From Xanthostigma xanthostigma (taxonomy: Eukaryota > Arthropoda > Insecta > Raphidioptera > Raphidiidae): a stretch of 64,000 bases of DNA. Both the position numbers and the translations under genes were made by a program. Shown piece after piece: positions 11,552-22,917 of the stretch. Numbering within the stretch: the stretch's first letter is position 1; the number at the start of each line of letters is the position of its first letter. The notes under the pieces are model-generated. The model did no database searches, was not told the DNA's origin, and worked only from the letters and a program-made list of their open reading frames with translations. The stretch is from the NCBI GenBank assembly GCA_963575645.1, contig OY754469.1:48256753-48320752 (forward strand), given 5' to 3'.

Positions 11552-12162
11552 TCCAGAACAATTTTGCACTCGGGTGAAATCGGGCCGAACCGCTAGTAAA
11601 AAATGATTAAAATACTGTATTTATCAAAGCATTTATTTTTATAACTGAGGTGACCTAATTTCATCAAAGAAAAGTTTATTTTCGCCATTATTACCATTAA
11701 AATGCAATAACATCTACATGAAACATATAACAGCTTATTTTTAAAATGTGATTACGGTTTTAACTGCTCGTAGACATATATAAACGCAGAGACTAACGTA
11801 AAAAATATGTTTATATGCAAGCCCCGTATTATCGCGTACAAACCGTAATCAATTTAATCTGTAAAATGAAATTTTCCAGAGCAGCACAAATTACAAGACA
11901 GTTGGTAGTAAAGGGCGTCGGTATGGGGTAATGGTGGGTATATGGAGTGTGGTAGTTAAACAGTTATGTATAGGGTAGGGTAGGGTTGGGCTAACAACAG
12001 AGTGCGCCAACGTTGTTACGTCAGGCATGTTTCCTACGTTAATGGCACTCTTTGACCGTGCGATTGATGTTTTCTGTACACGCAACAAGAAATCGTCATT
12101 CCTCTCCTCTCTACTCTGACGTATTGTATACTCAACACAGAGCTTATTCTAATAAATACACA
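11552..12162. other. AT-rich stretch, nothing recognised
   Basis: A GGTA/GGGTAGGG-rich patch at 11925-11990 is the only compositional feature. Confidence 0.4.
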
Positions 12163-13456
12163 CTAGAGTGACCTGTGCGAATTATTCGCACTAAATAAGT
12201 ATAATAATAAATTATCACTTTACAAAATTATTTTTTAAATATGATTGCAGGTATTCAATGAGCCTTTTTCCTGAGAATAGTGCAGCGAAAGTGTCACGAG
12301 AGGCAGCACTAGTAGTAGGGACAAACATAAAATATTTACATGTCAACCAATGTTATTTACGTGATATTATTTTATTATTTAAAAATATAAATCTGAAATA
12401 AAAAAAATTTTGAACTGATAAACTTATCACTGAGAGTCATCATTTACATATGTTATCGAAATTATTTTTAAAATTAATTAAATGAATAAAAAATGAATAG
12501 TAAATTTTTGACAGTTTATTACCATTGATTAGAATGAGATATAACCTCAATTTTTTATTAAATTATATTCATTTATTATATTTAATTAAATTTATTTTAT
12601 TACCATATATTTTTGATTCATATTTCATTTGGAAATAAATCTGAAATTCATAATTATTTTCAATTTCTCTTATTACAGTTTGAATTTATCGCTAATATTT
12701 TACTAGAGTCTGCATACTAACCTGTCTATTAATTCATTTTTTTCCAGATACTTTTAAATTACGACACGCAAGCCAACGTTTTGATGTTACTACATTGTTA
12801 TCTTTTACAGTTGCAAATTTTAGTTTTGCTCCAGGAACATCATCTTCTGTTAAAAACATTTTTTTTCAAGTACACTTTAATGTGTGTTTATATGGGGATT
12901 TGACAGTGTTTGTCCCTACCGAACTACTAGCGCTACTAGTGAGTGATTTTTCGTACTTCATGAAAAAGGCTCATTCGTTTCTAATTTTGCACACTGCTTA
13001 TAACGTTCTTCTTTTTGTTGTATTTCAATATGAAGCTCAGATCGAAGAAATATTTTACTAAAATTGTCATATAGAGGCGCAAGTAGCAAAAGCGTTGAGT
13101 TAAGCCGTCAGATGGCATCATGCAGCATTGCTGTGACGTTGTTCAGCGTTGCTCGCTGTTTCAAAATTAAAGCCGTCAGATGGCAGTATGCAGTATTGTG
13201 TCTGTTGTATTACAATATGAAGGTCAGATGACAGATCGAAGTGTTGACGTTGTTTCAAAATTAAAACCGTCAGATGGCAGACGTTGTTCAGCGTTACTGT
13301 ATTTTAATTAATTTACAAAAACAAAAATAAATTTTTTAGTTGTCGATGTCAGTAGAGCAAGCAATTATCTGTAAAATGATATATAATTTATGTGGAGAAA
13401 TTGTGTGGTTTTTTCTAAAAAGGGAGGCAAACATCTTAGCGTGTTAATATATATGA
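12163..13456 (-). mobile_element. Helitron family A, copy 3, interrupted
   Basis: Reads CTAGAGTGACCTGTGCGAAT at the left (3' end, preceded by A) to ATATATATGA at the right (5' TC end, followed by T). The Helitron itself is about 580 bp; 12260-12972 is a later insertion. Confidence 0.85.
12260..12972. mobile_element. TIR element inserted in Helitron A3
   Basis: GAGCCTTTTTC ... GAAAAAGGCTC ends; the flanking AT is duplicated (12258-12259 and 12973-12974), and joining the flanks restores the Helitron exactly. A subterminal inverted repeat follows (CACTAGTAGTAGGGACAAAC near the left, TGTTTGTCCCTACCGAACTA near the right). It is 713 bp without a recognised coding region. A 2-bp AT duplication is unusual; the alternative reading is no duplication with a TGAGCC end. 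Confidence 0.75.
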
Positions 13457-13527
13457 TACGCTCTAAACCTGAATAGCGGTATGTGCAATTATAATTCAAT
13501 AGATGACGTTTCGGTCCGTATTTGTTA

Positions 13528-13703
13528 ATATATATGTTACGGTAAATGTAAACTCTTGGGGAATGTACACTTTTACCGTAAAATGTGCCGGGAAATGTGT
13601 ACATTTGCCGCAATATCTATATTTACTGTACACATTTCCCGGCACATTTTACGGTAAAAGTGTACATTTCCCAAGAGTTTACATTTACCGTAACATATAT
13701 ATA
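13528..13703. repeat. Foldback palindrome, about 76-bp arms
   Basis: TATATATGTTACGGTAAATG ... at the left is mirrored almost perfectly at the right. Each arm contains TTTTACCGTAAAATGTGCC and the loop is about 23 nt. Internal sub-repeats (TACACTTTTACCGTAAA, GGGAAATGTGTACA) recur. Likely a foldback MITE; it sits 70 bp beyond Helitron A3. Confidence 0.8.
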
Positions 13704-13710
13704 CCTGTAG

Positions 13711-13745
13711 CCTGAAAAAATGCTCGATAATTTTATTTATTTAAT
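13711..13745 (+). repeat. Family Q end fragment
   Basis: GCCTGAAAAAATGCTCGATAATTTTATTT matches one end of the inverted-repeat elements at 24886-25160, 32989-33177 and 36920-37041. Confidence 0.5.
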
Positions 13746-14443
13746 TGTTAATAGTTCAAGTTATGTATATGGGAACTTTTGATCTTAAAAATGTAGCTAT
13801 TTTTAAAAGATAGTCCAAAATAACCATGCGAACCGGGATAAGTCGCTATAATATGTAATTAAAAAGTTGGGAATCACTGTCTAACTCTCAGATGATGATC
13901 TTTCCTTTTTCATAGCGTTATTTTATGCATCTACATAAACTCTATATGTATAGTAACTTCTTTTATAAAACTCTTTTGATTTAAAATATTTACAGTAAAT
14001 GTAAATGTTTACATTGATAAAAAAAAATTAAGTCAGTCCTACTACTGCAATCTTATTTCCAGGCACAAATATTTACTTATATAAGTATTTTTTCAGAAAC
14101 TTCTTTTTATGGTTTTTGATATCAAAGCTGCGTATTTCCAATTCCTTTTTTTTGTGTTGGATGTTTATTTCATGCAAATATTAATTTCATTTTTTCAATT
14201 AAACGAAATAGCAATCGATTATATTGAATAAGTTTTCTTAAGAAAATTTGGACTAATTACCCAATCTTGATTTTGTTGTTCTAACATTCTAAAAATAAAT
14301 AAAACATAATTAATGGGAGTTTATGTACTTAGAATACAATGTCGTATTTTATTTACGAGCTGTGACAACGCGGAAAAACGAGACACAGCAATTTTAAACA
14401 GACACGCGAGTCATAGAAACATTACGTTCGCGAAACAGCCACA
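13746..14443. other. AT-rich stretch, nothing recognised
   Basis: No ORF, inverted repeat or repeat partner noticed. Confidence 0.4.
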
Positions 14444-14696
14444 TTTTTTGTACGTACCTCCTGTAAAATAGCTGATTTTCAGTTCACAATAATATACAGC
14501 TGTCATACTCTGTATGTGCGACCATGCTGCATTTTATTTGGGTTGCTTACGAAAATTGCGCCTGCTTTATGTCGCATGCTCATCTTATAGAATTAAACGG
14601 CAATTGACAGGGCGCTTTTGGAAATTACTGTTGGGTTTTTGTACTGCCGCTATACAGGCATGAAAAACAGCTATTTTAAAGGGCGCAAAAAAAATA
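14444..14696. mobile_element. MITE sharing ends with family L
   Basis: The left end TTTTTTGTACG...AAAATAGCTGATTTTC and the right end, reversed, TTTTTTTGCGCCC...AAAATAGCTGTTTTTC form a TIR of about 35 bp with small gaps. The same terminus (TTTTGTACACCCC...AAAATAACTGTTTTTC) bounds the larger element at 23971-24725. No coding. Confidence 0.6.
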
Positions 14697-15286
14697 TTCA
14701 CCAAACAAAAAATTATTTAAAACTCCCCGTAATTTTAGTTTTCATAGAACGACATTTCCACAATACATACCGTAAGTATAAGAGGAAAAATAAAATTTAA
14801 ACTATTGAATATAACTTTTGACATATCTTCAACAATGTAATTTATGCATTGGAAATATATGCGGTACGTACAGTATCTGGTTGTGTGCATATCATGCAAT
14901 AATAGGTGAGTAACTCACAGTACTTACTATAGAAATGATCTCATTGAACACAGTTCAAAGAAGATGTCCGACGTGAAGATCTATTGGTGCGCACAAAATG
15001 TACCACATTCGCACATTTAGTATTTGATAATAGCTGCTTTCATTTAAACATAATTCTCTATTTGTCTATTTGTCTCACTCTTACGTATATACTAATAATA
15101 TCCCACATAACCATTTCCTATAATCGTGAAATAATAAAATCGTCAACAGATGCTAGAACCTAAGAAGTTTCACTTCTAACTCACACAAACTTTTTGAAAA
15201 TTACGAAAAACTGTTTTTTTCTCTAAAAGAAGTACACTTTATTATTAAAAAAAAACAGTTGTGTGGTTTTAAGAAACCACGACGCA
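14697..15286. other. AT-rich stretch, nothing recognised
   Basis: Contains AAGAAGTTTCACTTCT at about 15164, related to the end of the next element, but nothing delimited. Confidence 0.4.
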
Positions 15287-15613
15287 AGTGAAACTTTTAT
15301 TGGATTGTAGGCGTTGGATTGTAGACACTTATCCATCACGATTAATTATAAACAACAATATTCACATGAATACACGAATAAAAACATGTAAACACTGTAC
15401 AGCACTTGCCCGCATGACAGACTGACTATGTGTTATACATACTACACGGTCAGCTGATGCTAACCATGGGCGCCGCCATATTGGCCTTGGCTGCTCTACC
15501 GAGCGCCTACTCCGAGCGCCTTTCACTTTACCCCTACTCCGCGGCCGCCTGTAATTCGACATGCAACAGACGGCCAGAAAAATTCGGGGCGATAGAATAA
15601 AAGTTTCACTTTA
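15287..15613. mobile_element. MITE-like element with AAGTGAAACTTTTAT ends and a GC-rich core
   Basis: The 15-bp AAGTGAAACTTTTAT at the left is exactly inverted at the right (ATAAAAGTTTCACTT). The core (15440-15560) is far more GC-rich than the surroundings. A 44-codon frame at 15466-15600 (+) begins in a good start context (AACCATGGG) with the signal-peptide-like MGAAILALAALPSAYS; no family recognised. Related GTGCGTAARAAGTTTTACTT strings occur near 16291 and 48630, suggesting a dispersed family. Confidence 0.5.
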
Positions 15614-16528
15614 TAAAAATTTGCTCGGAATTTCTCTCAATAGTTACAAAATCTTTAATAATTATTGACCGTTATTTAGGATCACTTCTAAATTTATTTT
15701 TGTAGTTATAGTGTAGGTAGTCAATGACGTTTAATAACGACTTCTTAATTGACTTGAAATAGTCTGTCATGCAATTCGACATGTATTAGATATGTAAATA
15801 TATATGATCGTGTTTTTTCAGAAACTACTGGACAGATTTAAATTAAATTTTTTTCATACTAATATTTAGTATTGTATGAGGAAAAAAAATTGTCGAATAA
15901 CATTATTCGAAATCATTCGGACGTATCGTTTATCTATGCTTACCAAAAATAAACGTCATTGTGGTGGAAGAAACGGGTATCGCACCTCCACCATAATAAT
16001 AAATCCTCTATACCGTGCAAAGAAAATATTTTATTTTATTCTGTATCTATTAAATATGCTTCGTTCTAGTTCAAGAACACAATCTAAGACCAATTTATTA
16101 TTGGAAACAAATAAGACCGTTTAGTTTATTTATTTATTTTCGTTGATTTCGTTCTCAACTTTTGTATGTTATAGGAAACAACTTCAAAAATAAAATGAAA
16201 TACAAAAACACTAAAAAGTGTGAAATAAAAATAGTTAAAAAACATTGAATCGACTTTAAAATGCTTCATAATAGAATACTCACAAGTCAAGCGTGCGTAA
16301 GAAGTTTTACTTCAAAAGTTGTGGTCAGTTCGATTTCATTAGAAAATAAAAATAATTTTCTTTTTTTTTTTAAATTGAACCTTCTTCAAAAAAGAGTAAC
16401 TAAAGTGTATAAAATAAAGTTTTGAGGTCGAGAACTATTGAATTATTATTAAAGAGGCGCCGACCTCAAAACGTTGTAATTTTACAATTTTTAGCGACGT
16501 CTTTTTAAGGACGATCAATTTTTTTAAA
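15614..16528. other. AT-rich stretch, nothing recognised
   Basis: Carries one copy of the GCGTGCGTAAGAAGTTTTAC motif (about 16290) shared with 48630. The two open frames (82 and 64 codons) look like chance or run into family C2. Confidence 0.4.
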
Positions 16529-17528
16529 AGTTTTGACGTGATAACGTCTTATAAATTGATGAATCACCAATCTTATAAATTGATAAAACACCGACTGCAT
16601 GCACGAAAAAGTGTAACGTAACGTTCCTAACGTTCGTAACGCGTAACGCGTAACGTTCCGCCTGACCCTGTGCGTGCTTTTTGCTAATTTCTCGCTCAAT
16701 TTAAATCAGATCGGTTTGAAACCAGTCTTAAACGAAAGAGGAGAACATTTTACATAGATTTCGTATAACAGAATTTGCCTAAACAGTTTTTTTATACAAA
16801 TTTATATAGAAAAATAGCTGTATAAAATATAAATGCAATGTTGTCTAATGCATGGCGCGACGCGGTCGGTCGTCTTTGTTTGCCGTACATGGAAATTAGA
16901 AAATAACGTATGTCTTGTCTTAACATGAAAACGGCTGCATTTCTAATGTTTAATTCAATTTTTTGACATTAGTATTTTGTGAAATGCAACGCCTTCTAAG
17001 TTAAGTATTGGAATAACTAATTATTATTAGAACATAATACTTTGACAGTTGCAAACGTCACTTTTGACATTTCTTATCATTCCGACACCAAGGATAAGCG
17101 GATTGAAACCAAATTTTGGGAGGATGTTTGATATGCAAATATGAAGTGGCCTATTGTTTTTGGGGAACATCGGCGCATGCGTAAAAGAATATATCTCTTA
17201 TAATGATGTTTTATATAATAATAATATAGTTTTTAAAACGGTTTTTACTCTATCTATTTTTACTAGAAATTTTTGTAGTTTTTTTGGGGAAAATCGGCGC
17301 ATGCGCAAAAGAGATACATGCCATAGTTGTTTTTTATAATAATAGTGTACTTTTTATAGTGTTTTATTATTCTACTTAATAAAATTTACCTAAATTTGAA
17401 GCGAAAAATGCAATATCATAGATTCGAATTATTATAATTATTATATAAATTTAGGTTATGTATTACGGAATACGTTATCACGTAAAACTATCGTCCGTAA
17501 ACCGACTTTACAGACAACCAATTTTTTT
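16529..17528. mobile_element. Family C transposon, copy 2 (about 1 kb)
   Basis: Nearly base-for-base equal to 9441-10426, with small indels such as an extra GCGTAAC unit in the CGTAACGCGTAACG stretch and a few extra bases in AT runs. High similarity suggests recent activity or gene conversion. Same inner inverted repeat and CAGACAACCAATTTTT end. Confidence 0.8.
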
Positions 17529-17805
17529 ATTTAAATTTAAATTCAACATCATTATCATTTGTCATTTTGTAACTATTTATTGAAGTGAAACCAGTGCCCC
17601 TACTTATAACAAAACCAAAACACAATTCCCTATGTGAAATAGAGACATTTACTGTAATTTATTGATGGGACTTTGTGTACGAGTTCCATTCGAGTATCGA
17701 ATTATCGTCTGTGTATACAATCTGCTGTTTTATTATTTCATTCACGTTTTCTTTTATCTTTAAGCTTGTAGTTGTACTCTGTATAACGTATACACAGTTA
17801 CCGTT
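17529..17805. other. Unassigned flank
   Basis: No feature recognised between family C2 and the hAT MITE. Confidence 0.3.
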
Positions 17806-17813
17806 GTACCAAC

Positions 17814-18367
17814 TAGTGATGTGCTGCTCCTGAGCGAGTCGTTCATAATGAACGACTCCCTCCTCAGAGCGGAGCGAGTCGCTCTTTTTTTTGTGAACGA
17901 CTCACTCCGAGCGCCACTGCTCTGTGCTGAGCTGTTCTGTACTGTTGCATTCGCACATTTACAGAGCGCACACAGCACAGGCCACACAGGCACGTACGGA
18001 GTTATCTTTGCTGAGTCATTGAATGACACACTGTAAGTGTAATAGTGACTTAAACCATTCACATTGACGTCGTTGACAAAGATATAATATTGTAACAATA
18101 AACATTATTATTGTTAAACTTTTATTATACTTTATAGTTTATCCGAAATGCGAATAATATAAGATCAGAATCATATTAAAATGAGCTCAGCGCTGAGTGT
18201 GTGTATTGTGCTGTGCAATGCTGAGCATGTATGATGACAGTTCACACCTTTGCAGTCTGCAGTCTTGTGTAGTGCGTACTGTTTAGCGTCGCTCCTTTGA
18301 ACGACTCGCTCTGAGCGACGGAGCACGGAGCCAGTTCTAAATAAAGGGTCATGTGGACACATCACTA
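17814..18367. mobile_element. hAT MITE with perfect 8-bp TSD (GTACCAAC)
   Basis: TAGTGATGTG ... CACATCACTA termini are flanked by GTACCAAC on both sides (17806-17813, 18368-18375). The 554-bp interior has clustered direct and inverted GAGCGAGTCGTTCA-like motifs near both ends, as expected of subterminal transposase sites. The overlapping open frames on both strands follow from those repeats and are not genes. Confidence 0.9.
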
Positions 18368-18375
18368 GTACCAAC

Positions 18376-18706
18376 GCAAACGTGTTTTGTACAATATATA
18401 CGTAGATCTAGTACCGTACAACCATTGACCATTGCAAAGGATTCTTTGTTTTGTTAAGTTTTAAAATGATAGCGCATTGTATGCATCTATACGTATGTAT
18501 AATCTAAGGCAGCGGTTTCAAACTTTTTAATTGCATTTCACTTATTAATGTTCTTAGTATAGCTTTGCAGTTATGAAGTAACACGGGATTTTGACGTTGA
18601 AATAGGTGAACTAGTGGCTTTTACAGACTTAAATGTTTGCAGCTAATTCTCAATTTGAACTATAATTTTTAAACAGGCGTTAATACATGTTATCGGGATA
18701 TTTTTA
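18376..18706. other. Unassigned flank
   Basis: No ORF or repeat recognised. Confidence 0.3.
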
Positions 18707-18714
18707 CCAAGATA

Positions 18715-19224
18715 CATGGGCGTATCCAGGGGGAATCTGCCCCCCCTGGATTTTGTATTATTACGTACCTACTGTTATCAATAAAAGTTATGATAGAATC
18801 GCATTACAACTTACTTTATAATATATTATGCGTAAAATTTTGAATAAACCGCGCTTTGAATTACTATGTTTTAGTAGTATCAAACCTTAAAAACCTTAAT
18901 AATTGTGTGATTGATGAATTTGGATAACAACTTACTTGAATTTTGAAGAAATAAAACAATTCCAAATATTTTTGAGATTTTATTATTCATAATAATAAAA
19001 TCTCAAAAATATTTGGAATTGTTTTATTTCTACAAAATTTAAACTTAAAAACCTTAAAAAATTAAATTGAATTTCAAAAAAAAAACGTGCAAGTACAGAA
19101 ACGACAACGGGAAAAACAAATCTTTAGTCAGATTAATCAAAGGATTAATGTGAATAAATAATTAATAAGCCTTAAGAAATTTCTGATTTGTGCCCCCTTG
19201 CGCCAAAATCTGAGTACGCTCATG
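18715..19224. mobile_element. hAT MITE with perfect 8-bp TSD (CCAAGATA)
   Basis: CATGGGCGTATCCAG ... CTGAGTACGCTCATG ends with CCAAGATA directly repeated at 18707-18714 and 19225-19232; 510 bp, non-coding. It contains the hairpin at 18947-19031. A 97-bp relative lies at 38735-38831. Confidence 0.88.
18947..19031. repeat. Perfect hairpin, 41-bp arms, 3-nt loop
   Basis: AGAAATAAAACAATTCCAAA... is mirrored exactly around the loop CAT at 18988-18990. It lies inside the hAT MITE; such a nearly loop-free palindrome suggests a recent inverted duplication. Confidence 0.85.
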
Positions 19225-19618
19225 CCAAGATAATAGAAGGTCCGCAAAAGCAATATTGCAACGTTGTGAGTTTAGAACCACTGCTATACAATGTTACACA
19301 CAGGCCTTTATAACAATGGTTGTCCGGATACAGCATTGGATGTTGTGTTTTGTGTTTATATGTACATACAATATACTAATGAATAGTTCACATCGTTGAT
19401 TTTACTTGAAATCTACGTCATGTCCAAAGTAGATGAGATTTATTTGACGAATTCTGGACTAATTGGAAAGAATAATAGGTATATAATAGTATGTAATTTT
19501 ACTTACAACTTTGAATCTTTTCCTCTGACTTATAATTTCAGTATTTAATGAAATAACATTTGGAATCCTATAAAACAGCGCGCGAATTGAATAAATTCAG
19601 ATGAAGAAACACGTTATC

Positions 19619-19768
19619 GTAAGGTTACATAAGAGAATATTCGAGAAAAACGTTGTCAATGTATTAATATTTACACATGTGTGGAGTGCTGTCAAAAATA
19701 ATTATCACTGTGTATTTAATTAATAAATTGATGACGTTTGTCTCGAATATTTTCTTATGTAACCTTAC
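19619..19768. mobile_element. Short MITE, GTAAGGTTACATAAG ends
   Basis: 150 bp. The left arm GTAAGGTTACATAAGAGAAT then ATTCGAGA is mirrored at the right with two or three mismatches. Target duplication ambiguous (possibly TA). No coding. Confidence 0.7.
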
Positions 19769-19830
19769 AAAATACAAAATATGAATTTATTCAGAAAAAA
19801 ATAGAGATTTAGAAATTATTCTTTTTTCTG

Positions 19831-20570
19831 CAATAGGGCTCTTCATACTTACGTATCAATCATCCTCCCAAAATTTGGTTTCAATCCGTTCATCCGTTTG
19901 GCCTGTACCGTGCTCACAGACTAGGTTAACGGCAACGAATAACGGCCCGATTTTTATGACGGGCGACGGGCCGACGCGCAGTGTTCAATAGGTTAGTGTG
20001 GGTGTTTGTTAACGCGACGGGCATGTAACCGTTGCAAAAAAACTCAACGGATACCGGCACATCGCCCCTCGGCGCGACGGCGGTCGGTCCGATGCAGTGG
20101 ACCACGTCATTTCATAGAAGTCTGTTGACGACAACAGATGTGCGCGCACGTTTTTACCTATACCTACCTATCGACCTTGTGCTGCTCATTGTGAATATGG
20201 AGTTTAAAATTGATATTGATATGGATTTATTAATTAGCCTTGTTCATAATAGGCCAGTATTTGGACAAAAATAAACAAACAAGACATAACGTATTTGCAC
20301 TTCTTCACCCTTCAAGTATAGAACTGATATCGATAACAACGGACGCGCACACGTTATATTAGCGGATCGTGTACAAAGGTAACCATTTCGCGTCAGCCCG
20401 TTACCCGTTGACTAAAACGGTAGTTAACAAGAGCCCTAACAGACGCACAGAGTTTTACCAAAAATATGTTTTTTTTTGGATTCAGGAGACCTCAAAACGA
20501 AAAAATATTGTAAAGTGAATTTTGACCTAAACTAGTACCATACCCCACTAGTGTGTTGGAATGGTAAAAT
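19831..20570 (-). repeat. Family B, interrupted copy
   Basis: CAATAGGGCTCTTCATACTT ... GTGCTCACAGACTA at the left resumes at CTAACAGACGCAC...TTTTTGGATTCAGG at the right, colinear with 45870-46083. The interruption is the insert at 19924-20435. Confidence 0.7.
19924..20435. mobile_element. Insertion with 3-bp TSD (CTA) in a family B repeat
   Basis: CTA at 19921-19923 is repeated at 20436-20438, and removing 512 bp restores the family B sequence. The ends share GGTTAACGG-like and, reversed, GGCTCTTGTTAAC, so any TIR is short or decayed. The interior is GC-rich (GACGGGCGACGGGCCGACGC). A 3-bp duplication fits PIF/Harbinger-like elements, but no transposase is seen. The 80-codon frame is probably chance. 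Confidence 0.65.
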
Positions 20571-20774
20571 AGTAAAACGAGTGCGCTCATTCGCTTGAGG
20601 GGGCAATCGACAATGCCGCACGAGTTGCACATACTATTTTTTATTACGAATAAATTAAAATTCCCAGAACAAATGTTCAATTTAAAAATACACATTTTTT
20701 GCTGTCACATTCAGTATTGGTAACTATGGTAACTCTGAATTTGCGTGCGGCAAACAATAATTTCAGTGCGACAA

Positions 20775-21184
20775 ATAAAGTTTATTCAACTCATGCGCGT
20801 TATTCATGTTTTATCATGCCTAAAAACCGAACCCTAAATAGCCATTTACCGACTGGTGACAATTACTTGTCATAACTCAATGAAGATTCCTACTAGCTCG
20901 GCCATTGGGGAGTAATGAAAATAAACGTAACTATTTTCTGAGTCGTAACGAAATAGTAGGTAACAACAACTCCGTTGTTACCCATTGAGGCTAAAATTGA
21001 GAGGCCGAATGTTTTCGACATGGAGTTTATTCATAACCGGCTAACCTCAAACCAAAACATTGAATCGTGCTGTTTGGTGCTGTTAGTATTGACAGTTTTT
21101 TTTTATAAAGAAATAAATAGATATTTACAACATCTCATTATAACTAAAACATGAATAACGCGCAATTGTTGAATAAAATTATGG
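20775..21184. mobile_element. Inverted-repeat element with diverged 45-bp ends
   Basis: AATAAAGTTTATTCAACTCA...GCGCGTTATTCATGTTTTA at the left matches the inverse of the right end CATGAATAACGCGCAATTG...TTGAATAAAATTATG. About 410 bp, no coding. Confidence 0.6.
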
Positions 21185-21441
21185 GCGCAACTTGTAGGCT
21201 AAGTCATGACCTGTCAGCGCGATGAATGACTTAGACTACTAGTTACGCCAATAACTATTGCGCACGCAAATGAAAATAGCCACTTTTCAACCATAACAGC
21301 ATGCGTAAAGATACCACTTTTCCCGCATGAGTAACAATAACTAATGAAACTTTTTTTTGTATCTAATAGTATTATTGACTCTGACCACTTTCGGCGAACG
21401 CACTGTATATAATTCATGTAAACGCGCCTTTAGTACCGGAG

Positions 21442-21951
21442 ATGGACAACTTTAGGGAAGACGGGGATGATACGCAATCGTGGTCCGTTCTGTGGCAGTA
21501 TTTCTGCGTAACCGACTGTTGTGAAATGGCCGAGTACATTGCTTGGCTTCCTGCCTCGACACACGAACGCAGCAGTATCAACAGTACCCGACACACACAC
21601 AAACACTACTACTACCAAGTTTCGCAACACACAGAATCCCTAAAGTCTTGCTGGTGTGTAATTGATGCCATGCGTGTATATTACGCGCTTGAGTCCCTCT
21701 TCGTATCTCCTCTCCACCTCATAAAATTTAAGATTACTTTTTTACCCCTTATCTTGCCACACAATCTTTTTTTAACTTTAACTAACATAGTTGTGCATAT
21801 TTTTGCAAGTCATGGAATATGTTACGTTTCCTTAATAAATTTACTTTTAACACAGTTTGAAATTTTTAGTTCAGTAAAAATTCACTGTAAAAAAAAGTTA
21901 AAAAAAACTGGAAAATTTTGCACGAATATTTTTTATATTGATGATTATTAA
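21442..21951 (+). other. Longest open frame in the window (169 codons), function unknown
   Basis: An ATG-initiated frame starting MDNFREDGDDTQSWSVLWQY. The first half (to about residue 85) comes from less AT-rich sequence with a HTHKHYYY run; the second half is hydrophobic and AT-driven (LPLILPHNLFLTLTNIVVHI). I recognise no domain, and shorter frames overlap on the other strand. Its last bases enter the inverted repeat of the next element. Most likely non-coding. Confidence 0.2.
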
Positions 21952-22163
21952 CAAAATAATTCAATTATAGTAAAGAAGCGTGGGGTGCCAAGTACTATAT
22001 TTTCATGATAACTCTAATTTTATAAATAGCTATACCAGGGGTCGGCAACCTGCGGCTCGCGAACCGAATGCGGCTCTTTTGATGTAAAGTTGCGGCTCTA
22101 CAATTCCATACGTAAAAAAATAATAATTTTATTATATAAACCCTTAAAAATCTTCCAATAAAT

Positions 22164-22243
22164 TCCCATAAATTTGGCAGTGTCTCTCCCATAAATTTGG
22201 CAGTGGTCTCTCCCATAAATTTGGCAGTGGTCTCTCCCATAAA
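22164..22243. repeat. 24-bp tandem array (CCCATAAATTTGGCAGTGGT unit)
   Basis: About three and a half units of CCCATAAATTTGGCAGTGGT+CTCT. A further unit continues beyond the palindrome at 22918-22950, so the array was split by the palindrome insertion exactly at AAA|TTT. Confidence 0.8.
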
Positions 22244-22917
22244 GGACCCCGCACGGAGCATATGGGAAATGGCCCTCGGTTAAAATCTTCCATACTCGGG
22301 GATATTATCCAAAAATCGACGCTGATCAAAAGTCTCCATGGGCACGAAGTCCGGAAATGCGATCCCGGGGAGTTATTATTATTTTGATTGCAATAAAAGT
22401 ATACTTTTATTGCAATCAAAATAGGGAAAATGAGCAAATGCACCCGTCTCCTTGTGATATTCTATTATAGGCATATCTACATCACATAGATATATCATAT
22501 ACAGTATATATGTCGCTGGGATATTGTCAAATCCGTGATTTTGTAATTTCACTAGTGAAATTACAATATCACGATTGACAAAGATTCGTGATATTATAAT
22601 TTCACTAAGTGAAATTATAATATCACGGGTTTGACAATATCCCAGCGACATATATACTGTATATGATATATCTATGTGATGTAGATATGTCTATAATAGA
22701 ATATCACAAGGAGACGGGTGCATTTGCTCATTTTCCCTATTTTGATTGCAATAAAAGTATACTTTTATTGCAATCAAAATAATAATAACTCCCCGGGATC
22801 GCATTTCCGGACTTCGTGCCCATGGAGACTTTTGATCAGCGTCGATTTTTGGATAATATCCCCGAGTATGGAAGATTTTAACCGAGGGCCATTTCCCATA
22901 TGCTCCGTGCGGGGTCC
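22244..22917. mobile_element. Near-perfect 674-bp palindrome (GGACCCCGCAC family)
   Basis: Arms of about 335 bp mirror around 22580. Each arm contains a self-complementary 42-bp block around AAAAGTATACTTTT (about 22382-22423 and 22740-22781). The centre holds two smaller hairpins, CACTAGTG and CACTAAGTG, identical in layout to the stand-alone MITE at 31467-31600. The ends GGACCCCGCACGGAGCATAT resemble the element at 50816-51579. The open frames of 88-99 codons on both strands follow from the symmetry. Confidence 0.88.
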
